Positions 17,737-26,358 of a DNA stretch of 64,000 nt are shown piece by piece. The DNA lies in contig NZ_ATLO01000042.1 of the NCBI RefSeq assembly GCF_000416235.1, forward strand, positions 310,001 to 374,000, read 5' to 3'. The notes under the pieces are model-generated. The model did not search any database and had not been told where the DNA came from. It saw nothing but the letters and a program-made list of their open reading frames with translations. The stretch is from Pseudomonas sp. CFII64. GTDB taxonomy: Bacteria > Pseudomonadota > Gammaproteobacteria > Pseudomonadales > Pseudomonadaceae. The position numbers and the translations under genes are program-made. Numbering within the stretch: position 1 is the stretch's first letter; every line of letters starts with the position of its first letter.

Positions 17737-18262
17737 TTAGTAGAACGATACGCATTCCGTAAACCCACTTTCGTATCTTCCGCTTGACACAATAGCCCTT
17801 GGCCTCCTGTAAAGGACTCGATCAGCACTGGGCGGGACACTGAGCCCCTGCGCCGGCGGCCATTCCCTGAGTATGGCAATGAGTGTAAGCCGCTCGTAAC
17901 TCAACGCAGAAAACGCCCACACCGACTGCCTGTCATGAAGGTTACCGAGCGACCCTGACTGCCTGTTACGACAATTGAAACTGAATCCAGAGAATGGGAA
18001 ACGCCGTCTCTGCGTAGAGCCCGATGAGGAGATTGTTAGCTAATCAGCCCATAAAACCAGCGATACAGGCTGACAATATATTGTAAAGATAGCCGTCAGG
18101 TGGTGACCGCTTGTCCGTTTCACACGTGCCTTTCGCATTGCCATGCATGCCAGGCACCGGGCCTTCAATGTCATCCCTGAGGTGTTCCGCGTAACTCCAT
18201 GACGCCCTTCAAAATCGAAGGTGACTGCAAGGTCATTGGCGGGGTTTGGCATCCGCTTAAGA
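17737..18262. other. Gene-poor stretch
   Basis: With the fragment at 17545-17736 this makes about 0.7 kb without a convincing intact gene. Frames are short and on the minus strand. Part of it (18040-18252) encodes a small open frame described separately. No tRNA, REP or clear promoter was seen. Confidence 0.5.
18040..18252 (-). CDS. Small ORF of unknown function, possibly repeat-derived
   Basis: A 70-residue frame (MPNPANDLAVTFDFEGRHGV, then TRNTSGMTLKARCLACMAMR and beyond) starts 11 bp after the GlxA-type gene on the same strand. It has no recognisable domain, signal peptide or Shine-Dalgarno. The Arg/Cys-rich, low-hydrophobicity composition resembles short annotated ORFs that recur downstream of unrelated genes in fluorescent pseudomonads, which I take as translated repetitive DNA rather than a working protein. 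That comparison is from memory. Confidence 0.25.
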   Translation of the reverse strand: MPNPANDLAVTFDFEGRHGVTRNTSGMTLKARCLACMAMRKARVKRTSGHHLTAIFTIYCQPVSLVLWAD

Positions 18263-19270
18263 TCACGCTGTCGACGAGCGCGCGCGGCTCTGTGACGGTG
18301 GCGCGGATTCGTATTTTGCCCAGATGCGCCGCAAATGACGCGCCGACCCGAATCCCGCGCGTTGCGCCACCGTTTCCATATCCAGGTCCGAGTGGAGCAG
18401 AAATTCCCGCGCCACCGCGACGCGCAATCGATGCAGGTAATCCAGCGGACCGACTCCCGCATATTCATGGAACAGCCGCCCCAGATGACGGCCGCTGGTG
18501 CAGGCAATGCTTGCCATCTGCTCTACCGTCCAGTCGCCGCCGGGGTCGGCAGCCACTGCATCCTGCACTCGATGGAGCGCGGGGTGCAGGTGATTGCGCC
18601 CGGCAATCCATGGCGACAATTGCGGATCGGCACCGCCACGACGCATGTACACCACCATTTCCCGCGCGACGGCACACGCCAGCCGTGGCCCGCTTACTTC
18701 TGCCAGCACCTGCAGCATCAGGTCGATACCGGCTGTGATGCCGGCGCTGGTGCTGATTCGGCCGTCGGTGACATACAGTCGGTTTTCCAACACCCGGGCC
18801 TTGGGAGCGAGTTCCTGCAACTTCGCGCACAGGGAGTGATGCGTGGTGCATTGGCGGCCATCAAGCAAACCGGCTCGAGCCGCGCTCAACGCCCCGGCGC
18901 ACACGCACAGCAACCGCTCGCCGCTGGGTGCCAGAACTTGTCGAAGCCATTGGGTCAGTACCGCGCTGCTTGCTTCGAACTCCCGCTGCTGAGCCGAGGA
19001 TTGCGCCGAGATTGAACCGACCAACACCACAAGCGTGCCCGGCAGCAGGGTTTCCGGCAGCGGCGCCAGCCCCGCCAGAGGTAGGCCAATTGAAGTTTGC
19101 AGGTCGGCCAGCGGGCTGACGTACTGCAGCTCAAACGACACGCGCGGCTCGTCTTTTGCCTCGTGTTCGCCGAACTCGATCAGGGAGGCGAGACGCAGCA
19201 CTTCGGCCGGGCCCGCCAGATCCAGCATCAGCACATTGGGCAACAGCACGAACAGCACCGCAATCGCCAT
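18263..19270 (-). CDS. GlxA family transcriptional regulator (DJ-1/PfpI + AraC HTH)
   Basis: This 335-residue regulator has an N-terminal DJ-1/PfpI-like sensor domain (IAVLFVLLPNVLMLDLAGPAEVL, then CVCAGALSAARAGLLDGR with the nucleophile-elbow-like Cys). A C-terminal AraC-type double HTH (about 235-335) follows, with MASIACTSGRHLGRLFHEYAG and VAQRAGFGSARHLRRIWAK. Its ATG lies 4 bp after the stop of the cysteine hydrolase gene, so the two form an operon. GlxA-type regulators often control small-amide or amino-acid metabolism. The ligand here is unknown. Confidence 0.9.
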   Translation of the reverse strand: MAIAVLFVLLPNVLMLDLAGPAEVLRLASLIEFGEHEAKDEPRVSFELQYVSPLADLQTSIGLPLAGLAPLPETLLPGTLVVLVGSISAQSSAQQREFEASSAVLTQWLRQVLAPSGERLLCVCAGALSAARAGLLDGRQCTTHHSLCAKLQELAPKARVLENRLYVTDGRISTSAGITAGIDLMLQVLAEVSGPRLACAVAREMVVYMRRGGADPQLSPWIAGRNHLHPALHRVQDAVAADPGGDWTVEQMASIACTSGRHLGRLFHEYAGVGPLDYLHRLRVAVAREFLLHSDLDMETVAQRAGFGSARHLRRIWAKYESAPPSQSRARSSTA

Positions 19271-19274
19271 GGTT

Positions 19275-19817
19275 TCAGCCCTCCAGTGCCTGGGCGACTG
19301 TCGCGATACGAGCGAAACGCCCTTCCAGCACCAGCTCGGTACGCTCGCGAATCTCGGCGGGGCTGTAAGTGCGATCACTGCGCGCGTGAGTCATGGCGAA
19401 GGTCAAGGTGGCCTCACTCACATAATCCACGGCAAAACCGCTGTCCGAGGCGTGACGCGTGGTCGTTTCACAACATTGTTCGGTGCGGATACCGCTGATG
19501 ATCAGCTTGCCGATACCCCGCTGCGTCAGCCAGGCAGCCAATCCGGTGCCGGCGAGTGCGCTGTGATAATGCTTGTGAAACGTCACATTCGGGTTGATCG
19601 AAAGCTCTTTCAACGTCCGGACGTGCCCCGACGCCAGAGAAAACGGCCCCTGCCCGTCGACGTGGAATATCTGAACCACCGGAATGCCCTGCTCTACGCA
19701 ACCGTCAATCAACGCCTGCTGCTTTTTCAGGAAGTCCGACAGGTCAGTTTCGGACCAGTAAGGCGCGTGACGAAAGGACTCTTGCACGTCGATAACAATA
19801 AGGGCACTGAGGGTCAT
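19275..19817 (-). CDS. Cysteine hydrolase (isochorismatase-like family)
   Basis: This 180-residue isochorismatase-fold protein has the catalytic Asp in ALIVIDVQESF (D9), a Lys in FHKHYHSAL and the nucleophilic Cys in GIRTEQCCETT. Together these make the D-K-C triad of amidases such as nicotinamidase. It is the first gene of an operon with the GlxA-type regulator (4 bp apart), a common association in which the regulator senses the hydrolase substrate or product. Confidence 0.9.
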   Translation of the reverse strand: MTLSALIVIDVQESFRHAPYWSETDLSDFLKKQQALIDGCVEQGIPVVQIFHVDGQGPFSLASGHVRTLKELSINPNVTFHKHYHSALAGTGLAAWLTQRGIGKLIISGIRTEQCCETTTRHASDSGFAVDYVSEATLTFAMTHARSDRTYSPAEIRERTELVLEGRFARIATVAQALEG

Positions 19818-19968
19818 TTTTTAGCTCCGAGGCGTTTGCCATGCTGAGGATAATGACTGCATGGTAAGGCGTGCACAAGCATCTAAAAAGACCTCAGCAG
19901 GACCAGCGAGGGACGTTTTCGGACATACTATATGACCCGGAACAAGCGTCTCTCAAATCACCGCCACG

Positions 19969-21000
19969 TTAACGCTCTGTGCCCGCGACAAACTGCTCAT
20001 AGAACGCCTGCGCCGCGAGGTTCTTGTCCTTGGCCTCCAGCATGATGTCGAAACGATCCAGGAACTTCAGCGCGTACTCATTCGTCCAGCGATTCCACAT
20101 TTGCAGGCTGTGGCCGTAAAGGTCGCGCTTTGACACGACTTGGAGCAATGCCTCCATTTCCAGCTTGTGGTCGGCGGCAAAGCCCAATTCCTGCAGACGC
20201 TCCGGCGGCTGCGAGTAATGCATGGCAGGCCGTACTCCGCGCCAACTGTCGATGATGCGTTCGACCCGGGGCGAATCCGGCTCAATGTAGTCGTTCTCAT
20301 TGATCCAGCAATGATGGATGTCCAGCACCACAGGGGCGAGATCAGCCAGCTGCAGGCAGTCGTCGACGCCGTAGGTTTTCTCTTCGTTTTCAAAGGTGAC
20401 GCAGTTGCGCGCAACCGTCGACAACCTTGGCCAGATGACGCGGATGCCCTCGCTGCCCAGGCGGCCGGCGATATGCACATTACATTTGAAATCCTGAAAA
20501 CGGATGCCGTAGCCCATCATCCGGATCATGTCGGCGTGGTACTCGAACTCGGCAATACTGTTTTCCACCACGGCCGGCTTGTCCGAACCCAGTACGCAGT
20601 ACTGCCCGGGATGGAATGACAGCCGGATATCCGCACTCCGCGCCAGAGTGCCGATTGCTGCGAAGCCTTCACCCAGTTGACTCTGGACGCCGGGTTGCTG
20701 ATAGAACCCGTGCACCTTGGGATGACTGTAAAACGGCAACAGATCACTGCTCAGCCGCAGCATACGCAACGTCGGCGGCAACTCGGCAACGTAGGCCAGC
20801 AAGCGCAGTTGAGCGGCGAGATTGTGGGTGACGACTTCGATCAACTTGTCACGGGCCAGCTGCGGCGCGACCCCGTCCATCCAGCGCAATGTCGTGGTTC
20901 GAGGGTTGTACGGACTCTCGATCGCCTTCAGTTCACTCAATGAAAGGTCGCGTACTGGATGCCTGAATTGGCAGGCGAAACCGATTCGAGGATGGGTCAT
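19969..21000 (-). CDS. uvsE: UV damage endonuclease (UvsE/UVDE family)
   Basis: This 343-residue TIM-barrel endonuclease should nick DNA 5' of UV photoproducts. The family metal ligands can be followed in order: FYSHP, SFHPGQYCVLGS, CNVHIAG, FENEEKTYG, VVLDIHH, MHYSQP, ADHKLE and MLEAKDKN. The start at 21000 (MTHPRIGFAC) matches the family N-terminus; five upstream codons are also open. It appears to be a single-gene unit. UVDE is not part of the usual Pseudomonas repair set, so the gene is likely accessory. Confidence 0.85.
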   Translation of the reverse strand: MTHPRIGFACQFRHPVRDLSLSELKAIESPYNPRTTTLRWMDGVAPQLARDKLIEVVTHNLAAQLRLLAYVAELPPTLRMLRLSSDLLPFYSHPKVHGFYQQPGVQSQLGEGFAAIGTLARSADIRLSFHPGQYCVLGSDKPAVVENSIAEFEYHADMIRMMGYGIRFQDFKCNVHIAGRLGSEGIRVIWPRLSTVARNCVTFENEEKTYGVDDCLQLADLAPVVLDIHHCWINENDYIEPDSPRVERIIDSWRGVRPAMHYSQPPERLQELGFAADHKLEMEALLQVVSKRDLYGHSLQMWNRWTNEYALKFLDRFDIMLEAKDKNLAAQAFYEQFVAGTER

Positions 21001-21191
21001 GGGGTGTCCTGGCAACGATTGATTGTGTGCTGTGTAGACAACCGGATCGCCCAGACCTCCCGTTGCGATGCGGCGAATCGAAAATGGCGCGACTGGCGTC
21101 CCGGCCCGGCCAGTTTTGCGGCGGCGCCGATGGATTGTGCGGAACCCGGCGAAATGTCTGCTAAACCTTAGAATTGCTGTCGGTGACGCTT

Positions 21192-21220
21192 AAAAAAACA
21201 GGCCTGCCGAATGGCAGGCC
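21192..21220 (-). terminator. Terminator-like hairpin with minus-strand T-tract
   Basis: GGCCTGCC-GAAT-GGCAGGCC is a perfect 8-bp stem flanked by seven A residues at 21192-21198, which become a T-tract on the minus strand. It lies only 23 bp before the ATG of the plus-strand AhpD-like gene. As a minus-strand terminator it would stop transcripts antisense to that gene, for example read-through from the GST gene, before they enter uvsE. Confidence 0.6.
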
Positions 21221-21243
21221 CCTCCCCTGAAGGAATTGACGCA

Positions 21244-21585
21244 ATGTTCAATAATTGGTCCGAACTGCTGCCCACCATCCAGAAGTCTTTCGCCGCTTTG
21301 GGCAAAAGCAACCCGAAAATGGTCAAGGCTTATATGGCCCTCGATGAAGCCTCAGCCGAGAACAATGTGCTGGATGCCAAGACCCGTGAGCTGATCTCCA
21401 TCGCCGTCGCCATCACGACGCGCTGCGATGGTTGCATCGGCGTACATACCGACGCGGCAATCAAGGCCGGCGCTACTCGCGAGGAGATCGCCGCCACGCT
21501 GGCGACCGCCATTTCGCTGAACGCCGGTGCCGCCTATATCTATTCGCTGCGGGCGCTGGAGGCGCATGACGCATTGAAAAAATAA
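21244..21585 (+). CDS. AhpD-like carboxymuconolactone decarboxylase family protein
   Basis: This 113-residue all-helical protein has the AhpD-type redox motif TTRCDGCIGVHTDAAIKAG: CxxC plus a downstream His, as in alkylhydroperoxidase-like members. The N-terminus NWSELLPTIQKSFAALG is typical of the short CMD family. It probably acts as a peroxidase or thiol oxidoreductase in the cytoplasm. GAAGGAATTGACGCA precedes the ATG at 21244; the upstream in-frame region overlaps a hairpin and is unlikely to be coding. Confidence 0.88.
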   Translation: MFNNWSELLPTIQKSFAALGKSNPKMVKAYMALDEASAENNVLDAKTRELISIAVAITTRCDGCIGVHTDAAIKAGATREEIAATLATAISLNAGAAYIYSLRALEAHDALKK

Positions 21586-21671
21586 ACTGTGCTGTCTTGG
21601 TTCGCGAGGCTGGCGCTGTTGGAGAGACCGTCTTGACCCGCATCGCGCAAGCGTGATGCAAGGGTCGAAGG

Positions 21672-22352
21672 TCAGACGGGTTCTGACATGGCCACCCGGT
21701 TCTTCACACTCGCACGCTCCTGCATCCTCGCGTACCAGGCCTGCAAGGCCTGGCACTCCTCAGGGATCGCCAGCTCGACAAGGCCCGCGAAGATCAAGCC
21801 GCCGATCACGGTGATATCTGCCATTGAAAAGCTTTCGCCCGCCACAAACGGCTGGTTTTGCAGAACAGCATCGAAGTAATGCATGCCGCGCAAGGCCTTG
21901 TCGCGCTGGCGAAAACCCCACTCGGCATTCTGATAAAGCTCGACGTCAGGGCCCAGGCCGGGCGTGGCGTGATGAAAATACACACTGACGGCGTCCAGCA
22001 GTTCCAGCTCGGCACGCTTGCTCATCATGTGGATCAGGCCCTTCTCCAACGGCGTGCGGCCGGTGAGCGTGGGCGCGCCATCAAGCGTGTCGAGGTATTC
22101 GGTAATTGCGGTGCATTCCGCGATGAGAGTCCCGTCGTCCAGCTCCAGCACCGGAAGCGTGCCGGAGTAATTCTTTGCCAGGAATTCCGGAGTCTTGTGC
22201 TCGCCTTTCCAGAGATCGATCGAAACGAAACGGGTGCGCGATTGCAGGTTTTTTTCCGCCAGAGCGATGCGTACGCGCGCTGGATACGGGCCTGTGTGCC
22301 AGTCGTAAATGGTCAGCGCAGCGGTGCCTGAGTGGGTGTTGGAATTGATCAT
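21672..22352 (-). CDS. Glutathione S-transferase family protein
   Basis: This 226-residue GST has an N-terminal thioredoxin-fold domain (LTIYDWHTGPYPARVRIALAEK; SGTLPVLELDDGTLIAECTAITEYLD, with the glutathione-binding ExT/S) and a helical C-terminal domain from about residue 100 (FVAGESFSMADITVIGGL). It is divergent from a TetR regulator. An inverted repeat at 22360-22390, immediately upstream of its start, is a likely operator. A role in detoxifying electrophiles is inferred. Confidence 0.9.
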   Translation of the reverse strand: MINSNTHSGTAALTIYDWHTGPYPARVRIALAEKNLQSRTRFVSIDLWKGEHKTPEFLAKNYSGTLPVLELDDGTLIAECTAITEYLDTLDGAPTLTGRTPLEKGLIHMMSKRAELELLDAVSVYFHHATPGLGPDVELYQNAEWGFRQRDKALRGMHYFDAVLQNQPFVAGESFSMADITVIGGLIFAGLVELAIPEECQALQAWYARMQERASVKNRVAMSEPV

Positions 22353-22359
22353 GAAAATC

Positions 22360-22390
22360 TACCTGTCTGCCAGTTGATAGGCAGACGGTA
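22360..22390. promoter_or_regulatory. Candidate TetR operator upstream of the GST gene
   Basis: GTCTGCC and GGCAGAC form a 7-bp inverted repeat around 8 nt, extended outward by TACC/GGTA with one extra T. It ends 8 bp from the GST start codon and 74 bp before the TetR start, the expected place for repression of both divergent genes. Confidence 0.55.
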
Positions 22391-22464
22391 ACGATTGAAA
22401 ATATAACGGTCAAGGGCTTTATTTCGCTTAAGATGCGCAGCCATTGAACCGAGGAGGCATTGAA

Positions 22465-23028
22465 GTGAGCTCAAACCATCGAGAAGCCATACTGGCGGCC
22501 GCCAAGGACGCCGCGCAGGCCCATGGCTACAGCGGTTTGAATTTTCGTGATCTGGGCGAAGTCGTGGGCATCAAAAGCGCGAGCGTCTACTACCACTTTC
22601 CCAGCAAGGCCGAGCTTGGTGCAGCCGTGGCCCGGCGCTATTGGCAAGACACGGCGGCCGAGCTGGAAACCATACTGATCGATACGCCGGACCCGGCCAG
22701 CTGCCTGCGTCGCTACCCCGAGCTGTTTCGCCGCTCGCTGGCGAACGACAACCGGTTGTGCCTGTGCAGCTTCATGTCTGCCGAATTCGACGATCTGCCG
22801 GAGCCGGTCAAGACTGAGATCCAGACTTTCGCCGACATCAGCGTGGCCTGGCTCGGTAAAGTCCTGTGCGCTGCGAACGGTTCCAGCCCCGAGGACAACG
22901 AAGCCCAGGCCCGCGCGATCTTCGCCGCGGTCGCCGGCGCTCAGCTTATGGCAAGAAGCCGCGCCGATATCGCGCTCTACGACACACTGATCGAAAGTTA
23001 TCGTGTGGCGGGCTTGCTGCCAGCGTAG
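22465..23028 (+). CDS. TetR/AcrR family transcriptional regulator
   Basis: This 187-residue repressor has an N-terminal HTH: REAILAAAKDAAQAHGYSGLNFRDLGEVVG, then IKSASVYYHFPSKAELGAAVARRY. The C-terminal domain is helical and ligand-binding. The GTG at 22465 is chosen because GAGGAGG lies 7 bp upstream and the next residues give the family start. It probably represses the divergent GST gene through the repeat at 22360-22390. Confidence 0.9.
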   Translation: MSSNHREAILAAAKDAAQAHGYSGLNFRDLGEVVGIKSASVYYHFPSKAELGAAVARRYWQDTAAELETILIDTPDPASCLRRYPELFRRSLANDNRLCLCSFMSAEFDDLPEPVKTEIQTFADISVAWLGKVLCAANGSSPEDNEAQARAIFAAVAGAQLMARSRADIALYDTLIESYRVAGLLPA

Positions 23029-23039
23029 ACAGACAAAGC

Positions 23040-23060
23040 AAAAAGCGCCCTTGCGGGCGC
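23040..23060 (-). terminator. Rho-independent terminator of the transketolase operon
   Basis: On the minus strand GCGCCC-GCAA-GGGCGC is followed at once by TTTTT. It lies 9 bp beyond the stop of the transketolase C-terminal subunit gene. On the plus strand it also follows the TetR gene, with a weaker TTTT. Confidence 0.8.
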
Positions 23061-23068
23061 CTCCGGTT

Positions 23069-24091
23069 TTAAAGCCAGCCTTTGATTTGCGTACACACCG
23101 CCGGGGTCGAGATTCCGTAACGATCATGCAAGGTGGGCAGCGCGCCCGCGTCAAGGAAGGCGTCCGGCAAGGCAATCTGCCTGAAAGTCGGCGTGACGCC
23201 GTTACGCAGCAGAACCGTGGCGACCGCTTCGCCCAGCCCGCCAATGATGGAATGGTTTTCGGCAGTGACCACAAGTCGTCCGGGCTTCCTGGCCTCGGCG
23301 AGAATGGTCTGTTCATCCAGCGGCTTGATGGTCGGCACGTGCAGCACCGCGACATCCACGCCATCGGCCTGCAACGCCTTCGCCGCTTCCAGGGCGCGCA
23401 TGGTCATCAACCCGGTGGAGATGATCAACACGTCGTTGCCGGTACGCAGGGTTTTCGCCTTGCCGATCTCGAACGTGTAGCCGTATTCGTCGAGCACCAA
23501 CGGAACATTGCCGCGCAACAAACGCATGTACACCGGCCCTTGGTGGGCGGCGATGGCCGGAACGGCCTGTTCGATTTCCAGGGCATCGCATGGATCGACG
23601 ATCATCAGGTTTGGCATGGCACGAAAGATCGCCAGATCGTCCGTGGCCTGGTGACTTGGACCGTAACCGGTGGTCAAGCCTGGCAAACCGCAGACAATTT
23701 TGACGTTGAGGTTTTCCTCGGCAATCGCCATGCAGATGAAATCGTAGGCGCGCCGTGAGGCGAACACAGCGTACGTCGTTGCAAAAGGCACGAAACCTTC
23801 GCGAGCCATGCCCGCCGCCGCACTCATCAACAGCTGTTCCGCCATGCCCATCTGATAAAAACGGTCCGGATGGGCCTTGGCGAAGATGTGCAGGTCGGTG
23901 TATTTCGACAAATCCGCCGACAACCCGACGACGTCCGCACGCTGCTCCGCCAGGGCGGCCAACGCATGGCCGAAAGGTGCCGACCGGGTGGCCTGCCCTT
24001 CCGAGGCAATGGAAGCAATCATTGCGGAAGTGGTGAGTTTCTTCTTCACTGCGCCAGCGGCAGGCGTACTCTGGTTATTCAAGGTGCTCAT
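23069..24091 (-). CDS. Transketolase C-terminal (pyrimidine/transketolase_C) subunit
   Basis: This 340-residue protein carries the second half of a transketolase: a pyrimidine-binding domain with the conserved ThDP-activating Glu in YQMGMAEQLLMSAAAGMA (about residue 75) and a C-terminal domain (AENHSIIGGLGEAVATVL). It works with the N-terminal subunit encoded just upstream, and the two genes overlap by 4 bp. Split transketolases usually serve specialised sugar catabolism rather than the pentose phosphate pathway. It is the last gene of the operon at 27108-23069. Confidence 0.92.
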   Translation of the reverse strand: MSTLNNQSTPAAGAVKKKLTTSAMIASIASEGQATRSAPFGHALAALAEQRADVVGLSADLSKYTDLHIFAKAHPDRFYQMGMAEQLLMSAAAGMAREGFVPFATTYAVFASRRAYDFICMAIAEENLNVKIVCGLPGLTTGYGPSHQATDDLAIFRAMPNLMIVDPCDALEIEQAVPAIAAHQGPVYMRLLRGNVPLVLDEYGYTFEIGKAKTLRTGNDVLIISTGLMTMRALEAAKALQADGVDVAVLHVPTIKPLDEQTILAEARKPGRLVVTAENHSIIGGLGEAVATVLLRNGVTPTFRQIALPDAFLDAGALPTLHDRYGISTPAVCTQIKGWL

Positions 24092-24936
24092 AGGGTTTTC
24101 CCTTCGTCGAGGTTGCTCAGCGCCACATCCCATTCATGCTCGTCCACGCGGATGAAGTGGGTCTTTTCCCGCGTTTCCAGAAACGGCACGCCCTTGCCCA
24201 TTTTGGTGTCGCAGATGATCACTCTGGGCTGGGTGCCAGGATGATTGCGCGCGGCATCGAAGGCGGCGACCAGCGCTGGCAGATCGTTGCCGTCGACGCG
24301 CTGGGTGAACCAGCCAAAGGCCTGCCAGCGATCAACGATGGGCTCGAACGCCAGTATCTCGCTGGAATGGCCGTCAGCCTGTTGGTTGTTGACGTCGACA
24401 ATCGCAATCAGGTTGTCGAGTTTCCAATGGGACGCCGACATCACCGCTTCCCAGGTCGAACCTTCATTGAGCTCGCCGTCGGACAACAGGTTGTAGACGA
24501 AAGACGCCGATTGCTTGCGCTTCAGGCCCAGACAGGCGCCCACTGCGATCCCCAGGCCGTGGCCGAGCGAACCACCGGTGATTTCCATGCCGGGGGTGTA
24601 CGCCGCCATACCCGACATCGGCAGGCGGCTGTCATCCGATCCGTAGGTTTCCAGCTCGTCCAGCGGGATGATTTCAGCTTCAATCAATGCCGCGTACAGA
24701 GCGATCGCGTAATGCCCAATAGACAGATAGAAGCGATCCCGCTGCTCCCATTCCGGATCTTCGGGCCGGTAGTTCAAGGCATGAAAGTAAGACACGGCCA
24801 GCAGGTCAGCGGCACCGAGTGCCTGGCCGACATAACCCTGGCCCTGGACCTGGCCCATTCTCAGCGCATGGCGGCGAATGTTGTGGGCGCGCTGCGCCAG
24901 GGTCGTGGAAGTCATCTGTGAAGAAATGGCTGTCAT
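24088..24936 (-). CDS. Transketolase N-terminal (ThDP-binding) subunit
   Basis: This 282-residue protein has the diphosphate-binding half: DRFYLSIGHYAIALYAAL, GGSLGHGLGIAVGACLGLK, and the ThDP/Mg motif SDGELNEGSTWEA leading to DVNNQQ. It pairs with the downstream C-terminal subunit. The start lies 18 bp after the MFS gene. A two-carbon ketol transfer involving an unidentified ketose or aldose is the expected reaction. Confidence 0.92.
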   Translation of the reverse strand: MTAISSQMTSTTLAQRAHNIRRHALRMGQVQGQGYVGQALGAADLLAVSYFHALNYRPEDPEWEQRDRFYLSIGHYAIALYAALIEAEIIPLDELETYGSDDSRLPMSGMAAYTPGMEITGGSLGHGLGIAVGACLGLKRKQSASFVYNLLSDGELNEGSTWEAVMSASHWKLDNLIAIVDVNNQQADGHSSEILAFEPIVDRWQAFGWFTQRVDGNDLPALVAAFDAARNHPGTQPRVIICDTKMGKGVPFLETREKTHFIRVDEHEWDVALSNLDEGKTL

Positions 24937-24954
24937 GGTGAATACTCCTTTGAT

Positions 24955-26259
24955 TCAACGATTGACCGAAGCGGCAGGAATGCGCAGGACCAACAGCGCA
25001 CCCAGGCACAGCACGCCGGTAATCAGGTACATGCCAATGGCGCTGGAACCGGTGCTGGTGGTAATCCAGCCGATCAGGTACGGCGAGCAGAAACCCGCGA
25101 GGTTCGCGAAACTGTTGATTCCGGCGATCCCCGCTGCGGCAGATACCCCGCCAAGCAAAGTGGTGGGTAACATCCAGAACAGCGACGAAGCGGACAGCAC
25201 ACCCGCCGCCGCCAGGCACAGGCTGAGAACTGACAGGATCAGATTGCCGCCCATCAACGCCGCCAGTGTCAGGCCGAGGGCGCCAGCAATCATGGGGATG
25301 ATCAAGTGCCAACGGCGCTCCTGATGCTTGTCACCGCTGCGACCCATCAGCAACATCACGACGATTGCGCATAGGTACGGCAGGCTGGTTATCAAGCCGA
25401 TATGCAGCGCATCGGAAACCCCGGCGTTGCGAATCAGGGTCGGCAGCCAGAAGGTGATGGCGTACTGGCCCATGACCACGCAGAAGTAAATGCACGCCAG
25501 CAGCCACAGACGCCGATCACGAATGAACGCTGCGGGGGACGCGTGAGTGACTTTGCGACTTTCATCTTCGGCCAGCTCTTTCTTGACCAATTCCTTTTCG
25601 TCGGCACTGAGCCATGTGGCCTGATCGACGCCGTCCTTCAGATAGAACAGCACCATGAAACCGACGAGCACGGTTGGGATCGCTTCGATCACGAACATCC
25701 ACTGCCAGCCAGCCCAGCCGTGGAAACCATCGAACGAGTTCATGATCCAGCCGGAAAGCGGGCCGCCGATCATTCCCGACAGCGGAATCGCCACGAACCA
25801 CAGCACGGTCATTTTTGCCCGGCGATAGGACGGGAACAAGTAAGTGAGATAGAGCAGCAAACCCGGCGCGAGGCCTGCTTCGGCGATGCCCAGCAGGAAG
25901 CGCAAGCCATAAAATTGCCAGGCCGTCTCGACGAAAGCGAACATCGCGGAAATGATGCCCCAGGAGATCATGATGCGCGCGATCCAGCGCCGCGCGCCGA
26001 CCCGATGGAGGATCAGGTTGCTGGGCACTTCGCAAAGAAAGTAACCGATGAAGAACATGCCGGCGCCGAGTCCGTAAACGGTCTCGCTAAGCGCCAGATC
26101 GTTCATCATTTGCAGCTTGGCAAAGCCGACATTGACCCGATCGAGATAGGCGCACAGATAACACAGCATCAGGAATGGCATGAGGCGCCAGGCCGTTTTT
26201 CGATAAGCGTTGGAGCGCGCGGCCGAGGCCGCTTCCAGCGAAAAAGTGGTGGATATCAT
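24955..26259 (-). CDS. MFS transporter, anion:cation symporter-like
   Basis: This 434-residue protein has about 12 membrane segments and the ACS-family N-terminus RLMPFLMLCYLCAYLDRVNVGFA, with LGIAEAGLAPGLLLYLTYLFPSYRRAK in the fourth to fifth segment. Members import organic anions such as galactarate, glucarate, phthalate or tartrate with protons. The ATG at 26259 is the only start giving this N-terminus. It sits between an SDR and the split transketolase, so it probably imports the operon's substrate, most likely a sugar acid or other carboxylate. Confidence 0.9.
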   Translation of the reverse strand: MISTTFSLEAASAARSNAYRKTAWRLMPFLMLCYLCAYLDRVNVGFAKLQMMNDLALSETVYGLGAGMFFIGYFLCEVPSNLILHRVGARRWIARIMISWGIISAMFAFVETAWQFYGLRFLLGIAEAGLAPGLLLYLTYLFPSYRRAKMTVLWFVAIPLSGMIGGPLSGWIMNSFDGFHGWAGWQWMFVIEAIPTVLVGFMVLFYLKDGVDQATWLSADEKELVKKELAEDESRKVTHASPAAFIRDRRLWLLACIYFCVVMGQYAITFWLPTLIRNAGVSDALHIGLITSLPYLCAIVVMLLMGRSGDKHQERRWHLIIPMIAGALGLTLAALMGGNLILSVLSLCLAAAGVLSASSLFWMLPTTLLGGVSAAAGIAGINSFANLAGFCSPYLIGWITTSTGSSAIGMYLITGVLCLGALLVLRIPAASVNR

Positions 26260-26358
26260 GATGATCTGATCTCTTGTTTTTATAGACCGCCGGGCAATGA
26301 GCCGGACGTATCGTCGATCCAGAACAGCAGGGCTGCGTGCAGCCCGCCCACGTGACAA

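Noticed and set aside
17658..17922. Two overlapping minus-strand ORFs in the gene-poor stretch
   Set aside because: Both are short, overlap in different frames, lack ribosome-binding sites and match nothing I recognise.
23069..24936. 1-deoxyxylulose-5-phosphate synthase or a 2-oxoacid dehydrogenase E1 pair
   Set aside because: Subunit lengths and motifs (GGSLGHGLGIAVG, GMAEQ) fit split transketolase better, and no lipoyl-domain genes are near.
25402..26355. A 317-codon open frame antisense to the MFS gene
   Set aside because: The composition is typical of an antisense shadow and the membrane protein on the other strand is unambiguous.
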